Assembly (NCBI GenBank): GCA_914767715.1
Contig: OU612066.1
Coordinates: 29,982,283-30,046,282 of the forward strand
Direction: 5' to 3'
DNA length: 64,000 nt
DNA from: Membranipora membranacea
Taxonomy: Eukaryota; Bryozoa; Gymnolaemata; Cheilostomatida; Membraniporidae
In this document: piece by piece, positions 46,873 through 58,131 of the stretch
Numbering within the stretch: the stretch's first letter is position 1
Layout: the number at the start of each line of letters is the position of its first letter
Made by a program: the position numbers and the translations under genes
Notes under the pieces: model-generated
Told to the model about the DNA's origin: nothing
Databases searched by the model: none
What the model saw: the letters and a program-made list of their open reading frames with translations, nothing else

Positions 46873-48488
46873 TAGGCCAGAAGCAGCCTAGCTGTAACTG
46901 CTCTATAAAAAAATGGCACGGACAATTTTTGATGGCAGGAAACTGATCGCATATTATACTTCATTGATGTTTCTTCTGTAAAATTCACCGGGTGTACCCA
47001 GTTGTAGTGGTCATATTTAGAAATTAAAAGGTGTTTTGTTTTTGCATTATATGTGTGGGGACATAACTCCTATTCTGTGTAATATTACTAATCTAATCTT
47101 CAAGGAATTGCAGGTTGAAACTGCATTTTGGGGATTTTGTTGACTTGCCAATTTATTTACCAAGTAAACTTGCAGAAGTCTGCTCGTGTTAGATCAGGAC
47201 AAATTAAAAATTTTCAATAAGTATAATGTCAGATCTTTATGAGGTTAGTATGATACTGTCTTGCGGCAGCATATCCGCAATATTTCTCAAAATTGCATAT
47301 AATAAATGTTAAGAATTCAATAAAAGGTGTTCCTAGGGTGAAACAACGTGCTGAATCCAATAAAAAAGGGTGTACCCAGTTGTAGCGATCATGTCAGCGG
47401 CAGCATACCCTCACTTCCTCTAAAAAAAATTGCTTTTAAAGAGTGAATAAGATAATTAAATAATAATAATTAAATAGAAGGTGTTTCAAGGGTAATAATA
47501 ACGTGCTGAATATAAAGAAATAAGGGTGTAACCTAGAGCAAGTTTGATCGAATTGCCTGCATGCCTGTTGCTCCCGATCCACTGGTCACGCCGTGGCGTG
47601 ACCAGTGGATTGGAAGCCACTCGGAATGCAGGCAAATTGACCAAACTTGGTCTAGTGTACCCAGTTGTAGCAATGTCAGAGGAAGATCGGCAGCGCGGCA
47701 GCATATCACAATTTTTCTCAAAATCGCTTATTATAAGTGAAATGTTACGAGTTTTAAACAAGGGTATATCTAGGGTAGAACAACGTGCTGAATCTAAAAC
47801 TGAGAGTGTACCCGGTTGTAGCAATCATGTCAGCAGCAGCGCGGCAGCATACCTGCAACTTTCTTCAAAATCGGTTAGGTAAGTGAAATGTTAAGTGATT
47901 AATATGGTCAACAGGAAACACGACTATATATGTATGATTTTAACAAGATATTCTATCACATCATTTTAAAAGGTGGTCAGCGACAGCACTACATCTCAAT
48001 GAGAACAAGACAAAAAACAGCCTAGACGTGAGACGAATTTGATGTAGAAAAAAGTGTGTACCCAGTTGAAGAGGTCAGCCGCAGCACTACTGCATATCCC
48101 AAATATTCACACTATCGATATGTGATTAGTGGGAAGTCAAGAGTTTGATGCAGTTGACACAAGTCAAGACTATAGTCCTGGGTTCTACATTGTTCTCTAC
48201 AAGTTTACTTCGTGAATTAATTGCCATGTCAACAAATCCCACAATGCAATTTCAACCTGGAATTCCCTGATGATTAGATTAGTTAGACTACACAGAATAG
48301 GAGTTATTTCCCCACACATTTAATGCCGAAACATAACACCTTTCAATTTCTAAATATGACCACTACAACTGGGTACACCCAGTGAATTTTACAGAACATA
48401 CACCAATGAAGTACAAAACGTGATCAATATCCTGCCATCAAATATTGTCCGTGCCATAACAACTTATGCTATAGCTGCTTCTGGCCTA
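46873..48488. mobile_element. Foldback-type element with long inverted repeats and internal direct repeats
   Basis: The outer arms, about 46873-47185 and 48180-48488, are inverted copies roughly 310 bases long, beginning TAGGCCAGAAGCAGC and containing GGTGTACCCAGTTGTAGTGG and a CCTATTCTGTGTA block. The interior (about 47210-47890) is made of direct repeats of about 160 bases, each with GTGTACCC.GTTGTAGC, a GCGGCAGCATA segment and AACAACGTGCTGAAT. No protein-coding frame is present. The design matches the general plan of FB/Galileo-like foldback transposons, but sequence kinship to those is not claimed. Confidence 0.7.
47531..47655. mobile_element. Nested 125-base foldback element
   Basis: Two arms of about 60 bases meet almost without a loop, the centre being ATCCACTGGTCACGCC-GT-GGCGTGACCAGTGGAT. 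Ends read CTAGAGCAAGTTTGAT and, inverted, CTAGACCAAGTTTGGT. TGTA on both sides (47527-47530, 47656-47659) looks like a target duplication made inside a GTGTACCC direct repeat of the larger element. With it removed, that repeat regains the common 160-base period. Confidence 0.75.
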
Positions 48489-49530
48489 CATATCGTCATT
48501 TCCCAGCAACAGATATAAGTGGTTGTAGATGCTTTTGCTTTTATGCTCTATTGTCTTGCCATTTGCAGTTGAAGAAATGACTTTTCTGGACTGATAAATT
48601 GGCAACATCAATAGCTCCAGCATGAGAACAGTATTTTCCTCAGTGTTTTCACTGGTACCCATTTATTGCAGCACCAATCCTTCCTAGAGGTCTAGGCTGA
48701 GTGTAAACAATGTTGTCACAGCAGCTAGGGCGATTTAATTTGCATACCAAAGTAGTATCTCCCCTAGCGAATCGCTTATTTTTGAGAATGTTTTACATTC
48801 ACATACTAAGCAATCAAACAAGAAATGACCATCTTTATTTGATTTCTGTGAACCAGTATTACATCCAAGAAATCTGAAATAGGCTAATATGTTACCATTC
48901 ATTGACTCAAACGCTTCTGGCACCATGTAATATTTAACTCAAGAAGGGTGGTCAAGAGATGGATATATGATAGATGAGGCAGGAATCACTGATACCCGAG
49001 TCCATATACCTAAGGCTAAATGCTTTAGCAAGACAAAAGCATTCTACAGTGCCGACTCAGCTTATACCTTTTACTCCCCCCCCCCACCCTTACAGGCCTC
49101 ATGAGTAATAAATTAAATATTTATATATAACAAATATATATTGGTGGTCCAACTTAGCCGTGTGCTAAGGTTTATAGCTGTTAAAACCTAGCTGCAATGT
49201 AAAAATAATTACCATTATATGTAGATCGGCGCTCTACGTTTGTCACAAAGTCCAGGTCAGAGTCGTTATTACATCCGATCTCTATCCCAGCTCAGTCGAA
49301 TCTCCTTGAATTCCTCTCAACAGCATTCATCCTAATCTGTTAGCTAACCAAGGTAATTACTTGAAAGCTTTCAGTTATTATGAAGAGTGAATCAGTCATT
49401 GTCATAGTAGAAAGTCAGGGTTTGTGTAACTACATAATAATATCCTTGTTATTATCCTTCACTGAGAAGGATATAAAACCTATATTTAACTTCTTGATTA
49501 TGTTGCTAAAAATCCCCGTTTTGTAACCCC
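48489..49530. other. Anonymous end of the unit 3 block
   Basis: No credible gene. The minus strand has a short open stretch at 48926-48735 with several cysteines that I cannot assign and that has no splice support. A run of C lies at 49076-49086. No repeat ends were found. Confidence 0.4.
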
Positions 49531-50319
49531 AAGGCCGCCCATATGGCAGACAATTGGCAACAGTGTTCAGCCTCTTCCACTAACTTCTTTCCAACTGAGT
49601 TTAGACAACTAATTGCCTGCTGCATTACAAAAAATTATGCAGTTCTGAATGGACATTAAAATCCGTGGGTGTTGAAAAAATAGCAGCATTGTTCTTAAAT
49701 ACAATACAGCATTGTTATACAGCCAATATCGTTCTTAATCCATTGTCAATGTATTAAATCAGACTAAAGTACCTAAACTTTGTCTTACATTGTGTTATAT
49801 CTGGATATTGACATTTTAATTAAGGTTTCATTAGCAGACGAATGTCTGGACCATTATGATTGATTTATGAGTAGATTTTTTAATTGAAATAATGAGCAAT
49901 TAATTTCCCTGGTATGTTAATAATGTTTCCTTTTAATGGTGTGCATCACTAATGAGCATCATATATAACGTAATGTTCCCCTTACTATCATCAGTTGTGA
50001 TATTGGGATCGAGCATGAAATTAGCGATTCTATCACTCACTCTTTCCTTATTAACATCTCACATTATCCAACTCATAAGAATTCTCTCAATATAACTCAC
50101 CATTGAGACACACCACTAAATCATTACACGCAGCATAAATACAGGACATTATGAGACACAAAGATGTAACTATAACACCAACCAAAAAGACATCTTTTCA
50201 GTTACATCAATTGCAACATGAGCTGCACCAACAAACCCTCTACTATGATTTGTTTATAGAACTGGTTATTGCCCATACAGACCTGGACTTTTTCTGTAAT
50301 CTGGGTAGTGGGTTGACAG

Positions 50320-50424
50320 CGTGGGCCCCTGGGACTTACATGTCTTTACTTTGCCAATGTCCAGTATCAAGCACCCATACTGGACATTGGCAAAGTAAAG
50401 ACATGCAAGTCCCAGGGGCCCATG
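50320..50424. repeat. Long near-perfect hairpin, unit 3 (cleanest copy)
   Basis: The arms of about 47 bases pair with very few mismatches around the loop CAAGCACCC; only small changes (TTA/CAA near the arm base) break pairing. It lacks the insertions seen in units 1 and 2 and so is probably closest to the ancestral form. Confidence 0.8.
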
Positions 50425-52901
50425 GTTGTCAGCACCACTTGACTTATACTTAATGAGATGACTACCAAGAATGAACATATTTAGTTACCAAGAGAACACA
50501 CACCTTGATCTTTGTATGTTTTCTCCATTTATCGGCAACAGCTGAGTCAACTTGATTCTTTGAGTCAAAAATGATCTTTTCTCTGTTATCATAAAAAGAT
50601 CAATCTGGCTCACTGTTACAGCAAATTCATGGCTTGATTGGTTAGTGTTTGCACTTGTGCAATTTGATTGGTCAAATTGAATTCTACATTGTGGTTATCT
50701 TCTCACGACTTAAATAAGCAATAGGACCGACAACTCCTCTTTTTTAGAACAAAACATGTTTCCTAAAAATGTATTTCTTGCGCACGGGTTTGGATGGAGT
50801 AGGGACTATTGGTCTTGCAATTTATGTCACTAAGTTATGAGAGAAATATTTATGGAACATCTACTGTTGAAAACTTATTAAATGTAATTTACGATGTAAC
50901 GGCACTATTTTCATCCTTGTTATTTTCTATCCCGTCGAGGTAGTCATAATAAAGCTTAGATGTGTGAAATAAATAATAATTATGTCCTTGGCCTGTGACA
51001 ATTTTCATGACGTGATTGTGGACCATGCTTTTATCTGCTACCAAAACAACTTTTGAAATTTAGGCTAGGCAGTGATGGATTGTTCTAATAATAATTTTGT
51101 CCACAGCTTTTAGGTTTGGCTTCTGCACGAGACCAGCTTGATATATTTTGATGGTGGTTGTGGCACAAGCTTTCACCTGCTAACAAAATAACTTGGGTAT
51201 TTATGCTAGGCGTTGATAGATTGTCCTTTACATGACCACGGATGATAGTTTATTGGTTACTGGCAGTCAAAGGGTTTTAGAACATTACATTTTCTTCTGA
51301 TTTATTTGGGGTATTTGTTCTGATTGAGGGAAAATAAATAACCAATAACATCGATGTACTCATTGCAGTGTATTCAACTTAAATGAGATATGCTGTGGTG
51401 TCCAGTATTGGTGCAACTTCTTTTGCCTTCTATCATTTTCTTCTCCTTCCGAAGACAGCGTGATTATTAATGCCTCTTTCCCGCGCATTCCCGGATGTAG
51501 CCTGAGTTCTTATGCAGCACTCTTATCTGTCCTTCCCTATTTACAACCTGCAGTCTCTTATACCTTGCACTACACTCATAATATACATTTATTACTTTAC
51601 CATTACAAATATTTAAGATCATGTTCTAAAAGTAACTGGGAGGTCGCCAGCAGTTTTGCTCTGTGTGTGTGAGATCTCAACTAGCCCTTACAGCTCACCG
51701 CCAGGAGATTGTACTGTTTCACTAATTTAAAGACTCTTTGACTGTTCCAAGATATTGTGTAATGTTCTAACTAATTGAGTCACACTTCATAACTTTTCCA
51801 CATAAGGTGAAATGTTCCAAACAATTGACTAGCACTTGAATATCAAAAGATATTGTGGAAATGAATTTAATGAAATTTCTCTTTGATTTTTGTGATGGCA
51901 TATTTGTATGTATGTATGTATTGTATGCCCGGCAACATATAAAGGCGGTTGAAAGCAAGAGGGGACCGGTTCCTTTTGGAGAGCCCTACGGAGCACACGA
52001 CGCTCTATTCTATTAGAAACAATCGCATATTTTGGAGTGGATATGTAGTATTCTTTTTTGGGAACTGCGGTACAGACGCCGATATAGCTCTTTGTGGGTT
52101 TTTGTTTTAATTTTAGTTCATTATTCATAAAAATAAAGTCAACAAGACATCTAAAATATGAGTCATTGATAAAGTCAGTGAACACCTAACGTAACAAAGT
52201 ATAAGTAAAATGAATATCTGAGAATCAGTGATAAATCAATTTACCTATAAGGAGTGCTATAAACTCCTAGCTACTGGTAACAAGTCCAAGTCATAAAGTT
52301 TTCTTCACTTAAAGTCGTTAGTACTTTTCTACCGCCGGGAAAATAAAATGTATGTGTAATGTCAAATACTTACTTTATGTTATTATTTTCTTCCAGATCA
52401 AGTATATTGTGACGGAAATATCATCTATTGTCTTTCCTTTTTATCCGCTTTATATATGTATACATTTTTATTGCGACAAAGATGTTCTCCCTGATGTGCA
52501 AAGAAACCAAAACAAAAAGAAAATCGCAATAAAATCAAGGGAATAAAACTCAATTAAGATGTTTTGACGATGCAAATTTAAATGTACGTAGAGTTGTTGA
52601 TGAACTAAGATGTTGATGAAGGTTGTTAGAAGAAGTAGTCATATGAATCAAAAAAGAAGTTTTTGGGTGGATGTAAGATGTGGATATCACGACGACAAAA
52701 GCAATGTCCAGTGCATGAAAAATCATTGATTGTATAGCTTGGGCAAAAGCTTAGCAAAGTAAAAGGCGAGATCTGACAATGTTAATGTTGCTTTAATCCT
52801 GTACAATGACTAGACGGTTCACTATTTATGAAGCAACTTAACATATCAACATAATATATTCTAGCAATCCTTATGCAGGAATAAAATAATTGTTGTTAAG
52901 T
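50425..52901. other. Non-genic DNA of unit 3
   Basis: This is the counterpart of 8100-10906 without the GC-rich insertion. It carries a small TATG repeat near 51906-51921 (unit 1 lacks it). No exon is supported. Confidence 0.5.
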
Positions 52902-53118
52902 TTATTCTATCAGGTGGCTTCCCTCATCCATTTCAAATCCATGACTTTCTTTCATCAATTTAATGTTGATTTCCCTGCAACATATGAGAGCCTGAAACAG
53001 TTTCAATGCAGCTATCGCAAGTATCACTGCAACTGAACTTATCGCATAGTCTGTCATGGTCCATCCAAAATTAGTTTTTTTGAGAACTACTCCAGAATTC
53101 ACAGGTCCAACCCAAGCT
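52902..53118 (-). pseudogene. Orphan transmembrane exon, unit 3
   Basis: It matches the last exon of the unit 1 membrane-protein gene (10907-11123): same acceptor, length, helix (YAISSVAVILAIAALKLF) and C-terminus (MDEGSHLIE). The frame is intact, with changes such as VLKKTNFG. No signal-peptide or cysteine-rich exon exists upstream because the unit ends in an inversion at about 53222. It cannot form the family protein unless spliced to exons outside the window. Confidence 0.7.
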
Positions 53119-53222
53119 CTACAATAGCAATCAAGACAGAAATATAATAAAATGCCAAGGTTTTCACTTCAACCAATCGAATGAGAAGAATGATGTGGAT
53201 TTTTGGTAAATGGAAGTTTTAA

Positions 53223-54178
53223 GAGAAGGAAACCAAATTTTATGATCAAGTAGGGAGAGATAACAGGCTCAATAATTAATCGCCACGTGCAAGACTTACC
53301 GAGTAATTGTAAGTATTTGCTATTCAGCATTAGGCAGTATAGCATTCTTCAGTCCTCACACGGCATTGACCAACCAAAAATGTAGAATTATTCACTCGGA
53401 TGCCAGAGATCTAGCTTGTGAGGTGTATGATTCTTTTAGAATTTTGCAATGGCCGAACAGTTATTGCTGCATAAAGAAAGTTGCTATGTAATGCGAACAT
53501 TTTTGAACCATTTAAGATCAGTGTGATAGTTTGATGGAAGGCAAAAAACAATGTTTATTTCACTTGTTGGAAATATTTATTACATGTGTGGAAAAATTTC
53601 ATGTTTTTTACACCTGTAGGAAATCAGGTGTTACATTTGTTGGAAAATCTTTAATTGAACTAGTTTGAAATTGTATTATGCCTGTGAGAAAATGTGTTAC
53701 ACTCCTCAAAGTTATTATGCCCAAAGAAATGTATTACACTTGCGGGTCCACTATCCTGATTGGAGAGTAAACAATATTCCTAACTTTACATTTAAAATTT
53801 CCATTAATTACCAAAAATGCACAACATTCTTCTCTTTTCGGTTGAAGTGAAAATCTTTGCATTTTATTATATATCTGTCCTGATTGCTATCGTAGAGCTT
53901 GGGTTGGACCTGTGATTTCTGGAGTAGTTATCAAGAAATCTAATTTTGGATGGACCATGACAGACTATGCCATAAGTTCAGTTGCAGTGATATTTGCAAA
54001 AGCTGTGTTGTAACTATTTCGGGCTCTCATATGTTGCAGGGAAATCAACATTAAATTGATGAAAGAAAGTCATGGATTTGAAATGGATGAGGGAAGCCAC
54101 CTGATAGAATAAACTTAACAACAATTATTTTATTACTGCATAAGGATTTCTAGAATATATTATGCCGATATGTTTAGG
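53223..54178. repeat. Inverted duplication at the right end of unit 3
   Basis: From about 53226 the plus strand reads as the reverse complement of unit 1 from about 12318 down to 10860, with the 11265-11885 part missing. With 52880-53222 it makes a palindrome-like arrangement of the transmembrane exon. The middle (53550-53745) contains an irregular 20-30 base periodicity of 'TGTTGGAAA...TTACA'. Confidence 0.75.
53896..54112 (+). pseudogene. Inverted transmembrane exon copy with a stop
   Basis: This is the plus-strand copy of the same 217-base exon, with an intact acceptor (CGTAG) and ending at the same stop. A TAA in the middle of the helix (after VIFAKAVL) truncates it. It faces away from its sister at 52902-53118. 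Confidence 0.75.
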
Positions 54179-54822
54179 CGCTCTAGTTGCTTTAGTTGTT
54201 GAAATTGCTACGGCATTTTTATCGAACTGAGAGACATTGTTAAATACTTTCCACAATGGATAAATTGATGGGATCGTGATCATCTAATTGAGTTTTGGTT
54301 GGTATGAGGTAACCAGAATAGTCATTACTTTATTTCGGGTTTTTACGATCTCAATACTAGTTTGTGATGTTATGAAGAGTAAATTCATGAATACCTCAGT
54401 ATTAATACATAGAGGAGAGCGAGCACATATGCGATCTCACACTTTAGACACGCAGGCGTGAGTTACATACTTTAAGGAAATTCTAATCCAATTTGATTCA
54501 CTCTTGATGTTAAAATACACAGATATTGCTTATATAAATACTCAAAGAAAATATGTGGACAGAATATGTGTCATTTTGGGTTTGCCAACATTTTTTAGAG
54601 TTTGATGTTTTCAATATTAAACCACTGCTGACAAATCTGGGCTTTGTCAAGCAAAGCCACGAGTCAAAAAGTTAAATAGAGAGTTGTGGCATCAAAACTT
54701 GTAGCCAGTAGCTTGACATGGAGTTATATAAGCTCTCAAAAAGTAGTGAGTATCTGCTTCCCAAGCTATCCGCCATTAGTGACGAAAAATGTTGTTGTTG
54801 ATCAATCAGGTGCCTTTAAAAT
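54179..54822. other. DNA just beyond the duplication
   Basis: No gene or repeat recognised. This is the first sequence with no counterpart in units 1-3. Confidence 0.4.
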
Positions 54823-54866
54823 CTAGCTGAGATCCAACACATATAAAAGTGTTGGATCTCAGCTAG
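54823..54866. repeat. Perfect 18-base hairpin at the satellite edge
   Basis: CTAGCTGAGATCCAACAC and its exact reverse complement are separated by ATATAAAA. It sits immediately before the first satellite monomer. Confidence 0.7.
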
Positions 54867-55890
54867 CATATCTGAGAGGGTAAGACTTCAAGTCAATTAT
54901 TGATGATGTTTCCTTATCCCGATAATCTAGATTTTGCGGATTTTCCATAAAATTTGGGAAAATACAAACGCTTTTAGTCAGCATGAGAGGAAGCACATAT
55001 TCTGCTTCAGAGTTCAGGGCGTAGTTGGGAACTTTGAAATGACTTTTCAAGCAAATATGAGAGGGGTTAGATTATCAATCAAAAATTGTTGATTTTTCCT
55101 TATCCGGATATCTCCGGAGTTTGCAGATTTTCCATAAAAATTGGCAAAATACAAACTTTTTTATTCAGCATGATAGGAAGCATATATTCTTCTTTTGAGT
55201 TGAAAGCGTAGTTGAGAACCTGGGAATGATCTTTCAAGGAAATATGAGAGGGTAAGGTTTTGGGTCAAATATTGATTATTTTCCCTTACCCGGATTTTCC
55301 TGATTTTACTTTAATTTTTGCAAAATACAAACTTTTTTGTCAGTGTAACAGGAAGCATATATTGTGCTTCTGATTTCTTGGCGTAAATTGAAACCTTGAA
55401 AATTGATGATTTTTCCTTATCCAGATTTTCCGGTATTTTCTGATTTTCAATAAACTTTGGCAAAACACAAACTTTTTTAGTCAGCATGATAGGAAGCATA
55501 TATTCTGCTTCTGAGTTGAGGGCGTAGTTGAGAACTAGGAAATGACCTTTCAAGCAAATATATATGAGAGGGGTAAGATTATGAAACAAATATTGATGAT
55601 TTCTCCGGAGTTTGCAGGTTTTCCGGGTTTTCCAAAAAAATTGGCAAAATCCGGAAAATCTAAACTTATTTAGTCAGCGTGGTAGGAAGCATATATTCTG
55701 CTTCTGAGTTGAGGGCACAGTCGGGAACCTTGAAATGAACTTTTAACCAAACATGAGAGGGTACGCTTTTGGGTCAAATATTGATTATGTTTCTTAATCA
55801 TGATTTTGCAATTTTTCCATAAATTTTCGCAAAATACAAACATATTTAGTCAGGGTGATAGGAAGCATTTATTCTGCTCAGATTTTCTTT
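54867..55890. repeat. Satellite array, monomer about 187 bases
   Basis: The motif TGAGAGGG recurs at 54873, 55058, 55245, 55565 and 55754, giving steps of 185, 187, 320 and 189; the long step hides one truncated monomer. Each monomer includes TTTTCCTTATCC, TTGGCAAAATACAAAC, a 'GTCAGCATGATAGGAAGCAT' block and TTCTGCTTCTGAGTTGAGG. Copies are moderately diverged. Confidence 0.8.
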
Positions 55891-56071
55891 AAAGTTTATT
55901 TCGAGGTTTCCATTTACGCACCCTTAAAAACTCAGGAAAGGTGCTTTGCAATTTGCTTTATTATGTGGACGGCTGTAGCATTACTGAACTTTGGACTTCT
56001 TTCAGAGATATTGCGTTAACATACTCATTAGCCAATGATTGTTCAGAATCAGATGCGATTTCCTAATCCAT

Positions 56072-56113
56072 GAATATATATATTTATATATATACATAAT
56101 ATATATATATATC
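56072..56113. repeat. AT microsatellite
   Basis: Two TA runs are separated by TACATA. It lies just downstream of the broken lectin gene. Confidence 0.8.
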
Positions 56114-56139
56114 TATTTACCAGTTCGTATAATATAACA

Positions 56140-57270
56140 TCAATTGATCACCGATAATCTCTCTTTCATTGAAGCTTTGTTGTTCACCTGCTGTGAAGCT
56201 GACTTTAACATATCCCTAACTATTGGTTGATTACAGTTTATCCGTTCTGAGTCTAGGATATGTCCCTCTCTTGTTGCACAGTGGTTATAGCATGTTGGGT
56301 CATCAGATGATGCTATCTTTATCAGCATGTCTCGGCAGAAGTTCTCATTTAATAGCACTTCAGGGTATAAATGATGTTTAATGTTAGAAATTGTCTCCCT
56401 TCTTCTCATTATTCCTAGTGCTCAATAAGCTATTACGTTATTTCACTCTAATGAATGTATTGGCTGTTGTGATAATAGCTTTCATGGCAGCAATGAAGAT
56501 AGCTTAGGGAATAAATATTGAGCTATTCTACAAACTTCATGAATTTCCATGTGCAACATCGATCTGTGTAGCACTATAAACATACATATCCAATAGATGA
56601 AAAGGGGCGCAGTACATATTTTAACACTATACACTATTTACACCAAGAAGTGCTATGAATTTTTTCAGTGTATAAATATTGCATTACCAGCTGCCAGACA
56701 ATATATTGATATATGCAATATAATATCCCAATTGTAAACCTTGATGCATCGTCAATGATACATGCAAAATAAAGGGCTCAACTGGAGAATCTAGGTAACT
56801 AAGATCCTTATAATCTTCCCCTTTCAATACAGTTTCCAGAAGAAATCTTACAATTAATGACCTTGCAGATTTCAATTTGAGGCATATTGAGGTAAATTCA
56901 ATTATTTTTATGATGCAATATTGTTGGAGGTATCGGGTTTGAGTTCCAATGAAGTCTACTGACTACTGACTCAGGATGATGAGCTCAGTCTGCCTGCAAT
57001 CTGGAAACAACTTGGTGCTAAATATGGCAGCCATGCCAAAAAAAGCACATCTTTCTCTCAGCCTTCGGGCAGAGACCGAACTTGCAACTTGAGCCCAAAA
57101 TTTATCAGTGGTTACAATGATTCATATTTGATAACTTTACACCTTACTGTGGTTTAACTTGAAAATCAACCCTATTTCTAACACTTTTACTTAATTTGAT
57201 GTAGCCAGGTGATCTTCACAGCTTCCAAACAATAATCTGATTCCAAATCTATAACCACCACCTGTTAATA
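56140..57270 (-). pseudogene. Broken copy of the fucolectin-type gene
   Basis: Two exon remains match the gene at 60224-63533. The part at about 57262-57185 reads VVIDLESDYCLEAVKI (counterpart LIIDLETDNCVEAVKM). The last exon, about 56352-56140, reads DMLIKIASSDDP and YNHCATREGHILDSERINC, then loses one base after QPIV. In the restored register the rest would be the domain end (YVKVSFTAGEQQSFNE). The N-terminal part of the domain and any PAN exon were not found in between or upstream. Confidence 0.65.
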
Positions 57271-57809
57271 TCACAGTACAAAAGACTCCATGTGATAAAA
57301 GCATATCAAGATTTTCAGGTTTCCTTCGGCAATTGTCTGTTCCTAAAAACTTCTCATCAGATCTTATCTAGAAATTACGGGTTGTTCTAGTTTTGCACCT
57401 CGTGCAGACGCAGATACAGCCTTTCTGCTAATAAAAGCTCGGCACAAGTGTAACAAGGCAAGACTGGATCGAATTTTTCTTGCAGTGCTATCTACTTGAT
57501 CCTTCCATGACATGTCCTAAAGGTTTAGATATGTTCTGCCTTTCAAGAATAGTACCAGCTATTGAAAGTGCAAATGTTGTATTGAGTGCAACATTACAAA
57601 ACAAATAATATGATTTTGAAGTACTGAAAACCGTTTTGTTAAACTTACTCATCATACTTAAGCATCTATCTTTTCAAGGTCGTTCTTACATGATCCTTCT
57701 TAATGACATATATCCTGACCTTGCGCACTTAGTATCATATATTCAGCGTACGCATTGATGTTTTAAAGCAAAGGCAAACTCGGGATGTCATTAATGAAAA
57801 TCAAAACTA
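57271..57809. other. Anonymous DNA between lectin remnant and inverted-repeat element
   Basis: No exon or repeat is supported. Confidence 0.4.
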
Positions 57810-58131
57810 CCCTATAGGAGTTTAGTTTTCGCGGCATTTAGGATCCGCGTTTTTGCCTAAGTAGCGAAATTTAGTGTATCTTAAATTAAACTCACTCACC
57901 ATAGTTTCATAAACAATGTACAATTATACAGGAATACACCTTACCTATGCATGCAAGGTAGTGTGGCGTAATGGTCTAAGTGTCTGCCTGGCAATCAGCT
58001 GGAGGGTTATGCCCTAGGTTCGAAAACCAGCTTGGACACTTTTTTTAATTTTCACTAGTAAGCCTACTAGCGAAATAGTACTAGCTAAATTTAGTACCAG
58101 GTCCAGATAGCGAAATTAAACTCCTATAGGG
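57810..58131. mobile_element. TA-flanked MITE with internal tRNA-like module
   Basis: Terminal inverted repeats CCCTATAGGAGTTTAG and, inverted, CCCTATAGGAGTTTAA are flanked by TA on both sides (57808-57809, 58132-58133), as in Tc1/mariner-type insertions. Sub-terminal motifs TAGCGAAATT recur inside. A tRNA-like stretch occupies the middle. There is no coding frame, so the element is non-autonomous. Confidence 0.75.
57960..58040 (+). repeat. tRNA-like module inside the MITE
   Basis: An A-box-like TGGCGTAATGGTCTAAGTG (57964-57982), a B-box GGTTCGAAAACC (58018-58029) and short pairing ends (AGTGT with ACACT) are followed by a run of seven T, a Pol III terminator. The anticodon arm is poor and the T-loop pairing is extended by one base, so I do not call a functional tRNA. 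Confidence 0.6.

Larger units (their letters stand above)
44822..49530. other. Unit 3-specific block
   Basis: Units 1 and 2 run directly from 'TGTATTTTTTGCA' to 'GGCCGCCCATATGGCA' (7364-7398; 26288-26319). In unit 3 these are 4.7 kb apart. The block holds a LINE 3' fragment, a tRNA-bearing inverted-repeat element, a foldback-type element with long inverted repeats, a short C-rich run (49076-49086) and otherwise anonymous AT-rich DNA. It may have arrived as one nested insertion or as several. Confidence 0.75.
35402..53222. repeat. Tandem segmental duplication, unit 3
   Basis: It starts with the SINE and microsatellite block that opens unit 1 and follows unit 1 order to the transmembrane exon. 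Its own features are a LINE at 41572-43164 and a 4.7-kb block at 44822-49530 not found in the other units. At about 53222 the sequence flips into an inverted copy. Confidence 0.9.

Noticed and set aside
48735-48926. Short cysteine-containing minus-strand protein
   Set aside because: No splice sites, no second copy, no recognisable domain.
54867-55890. CRISPR array
   Set aside because: The repeats are 187 bases, diverged, without short constant repeats or unique spacers, in a eukaryotic sequence.
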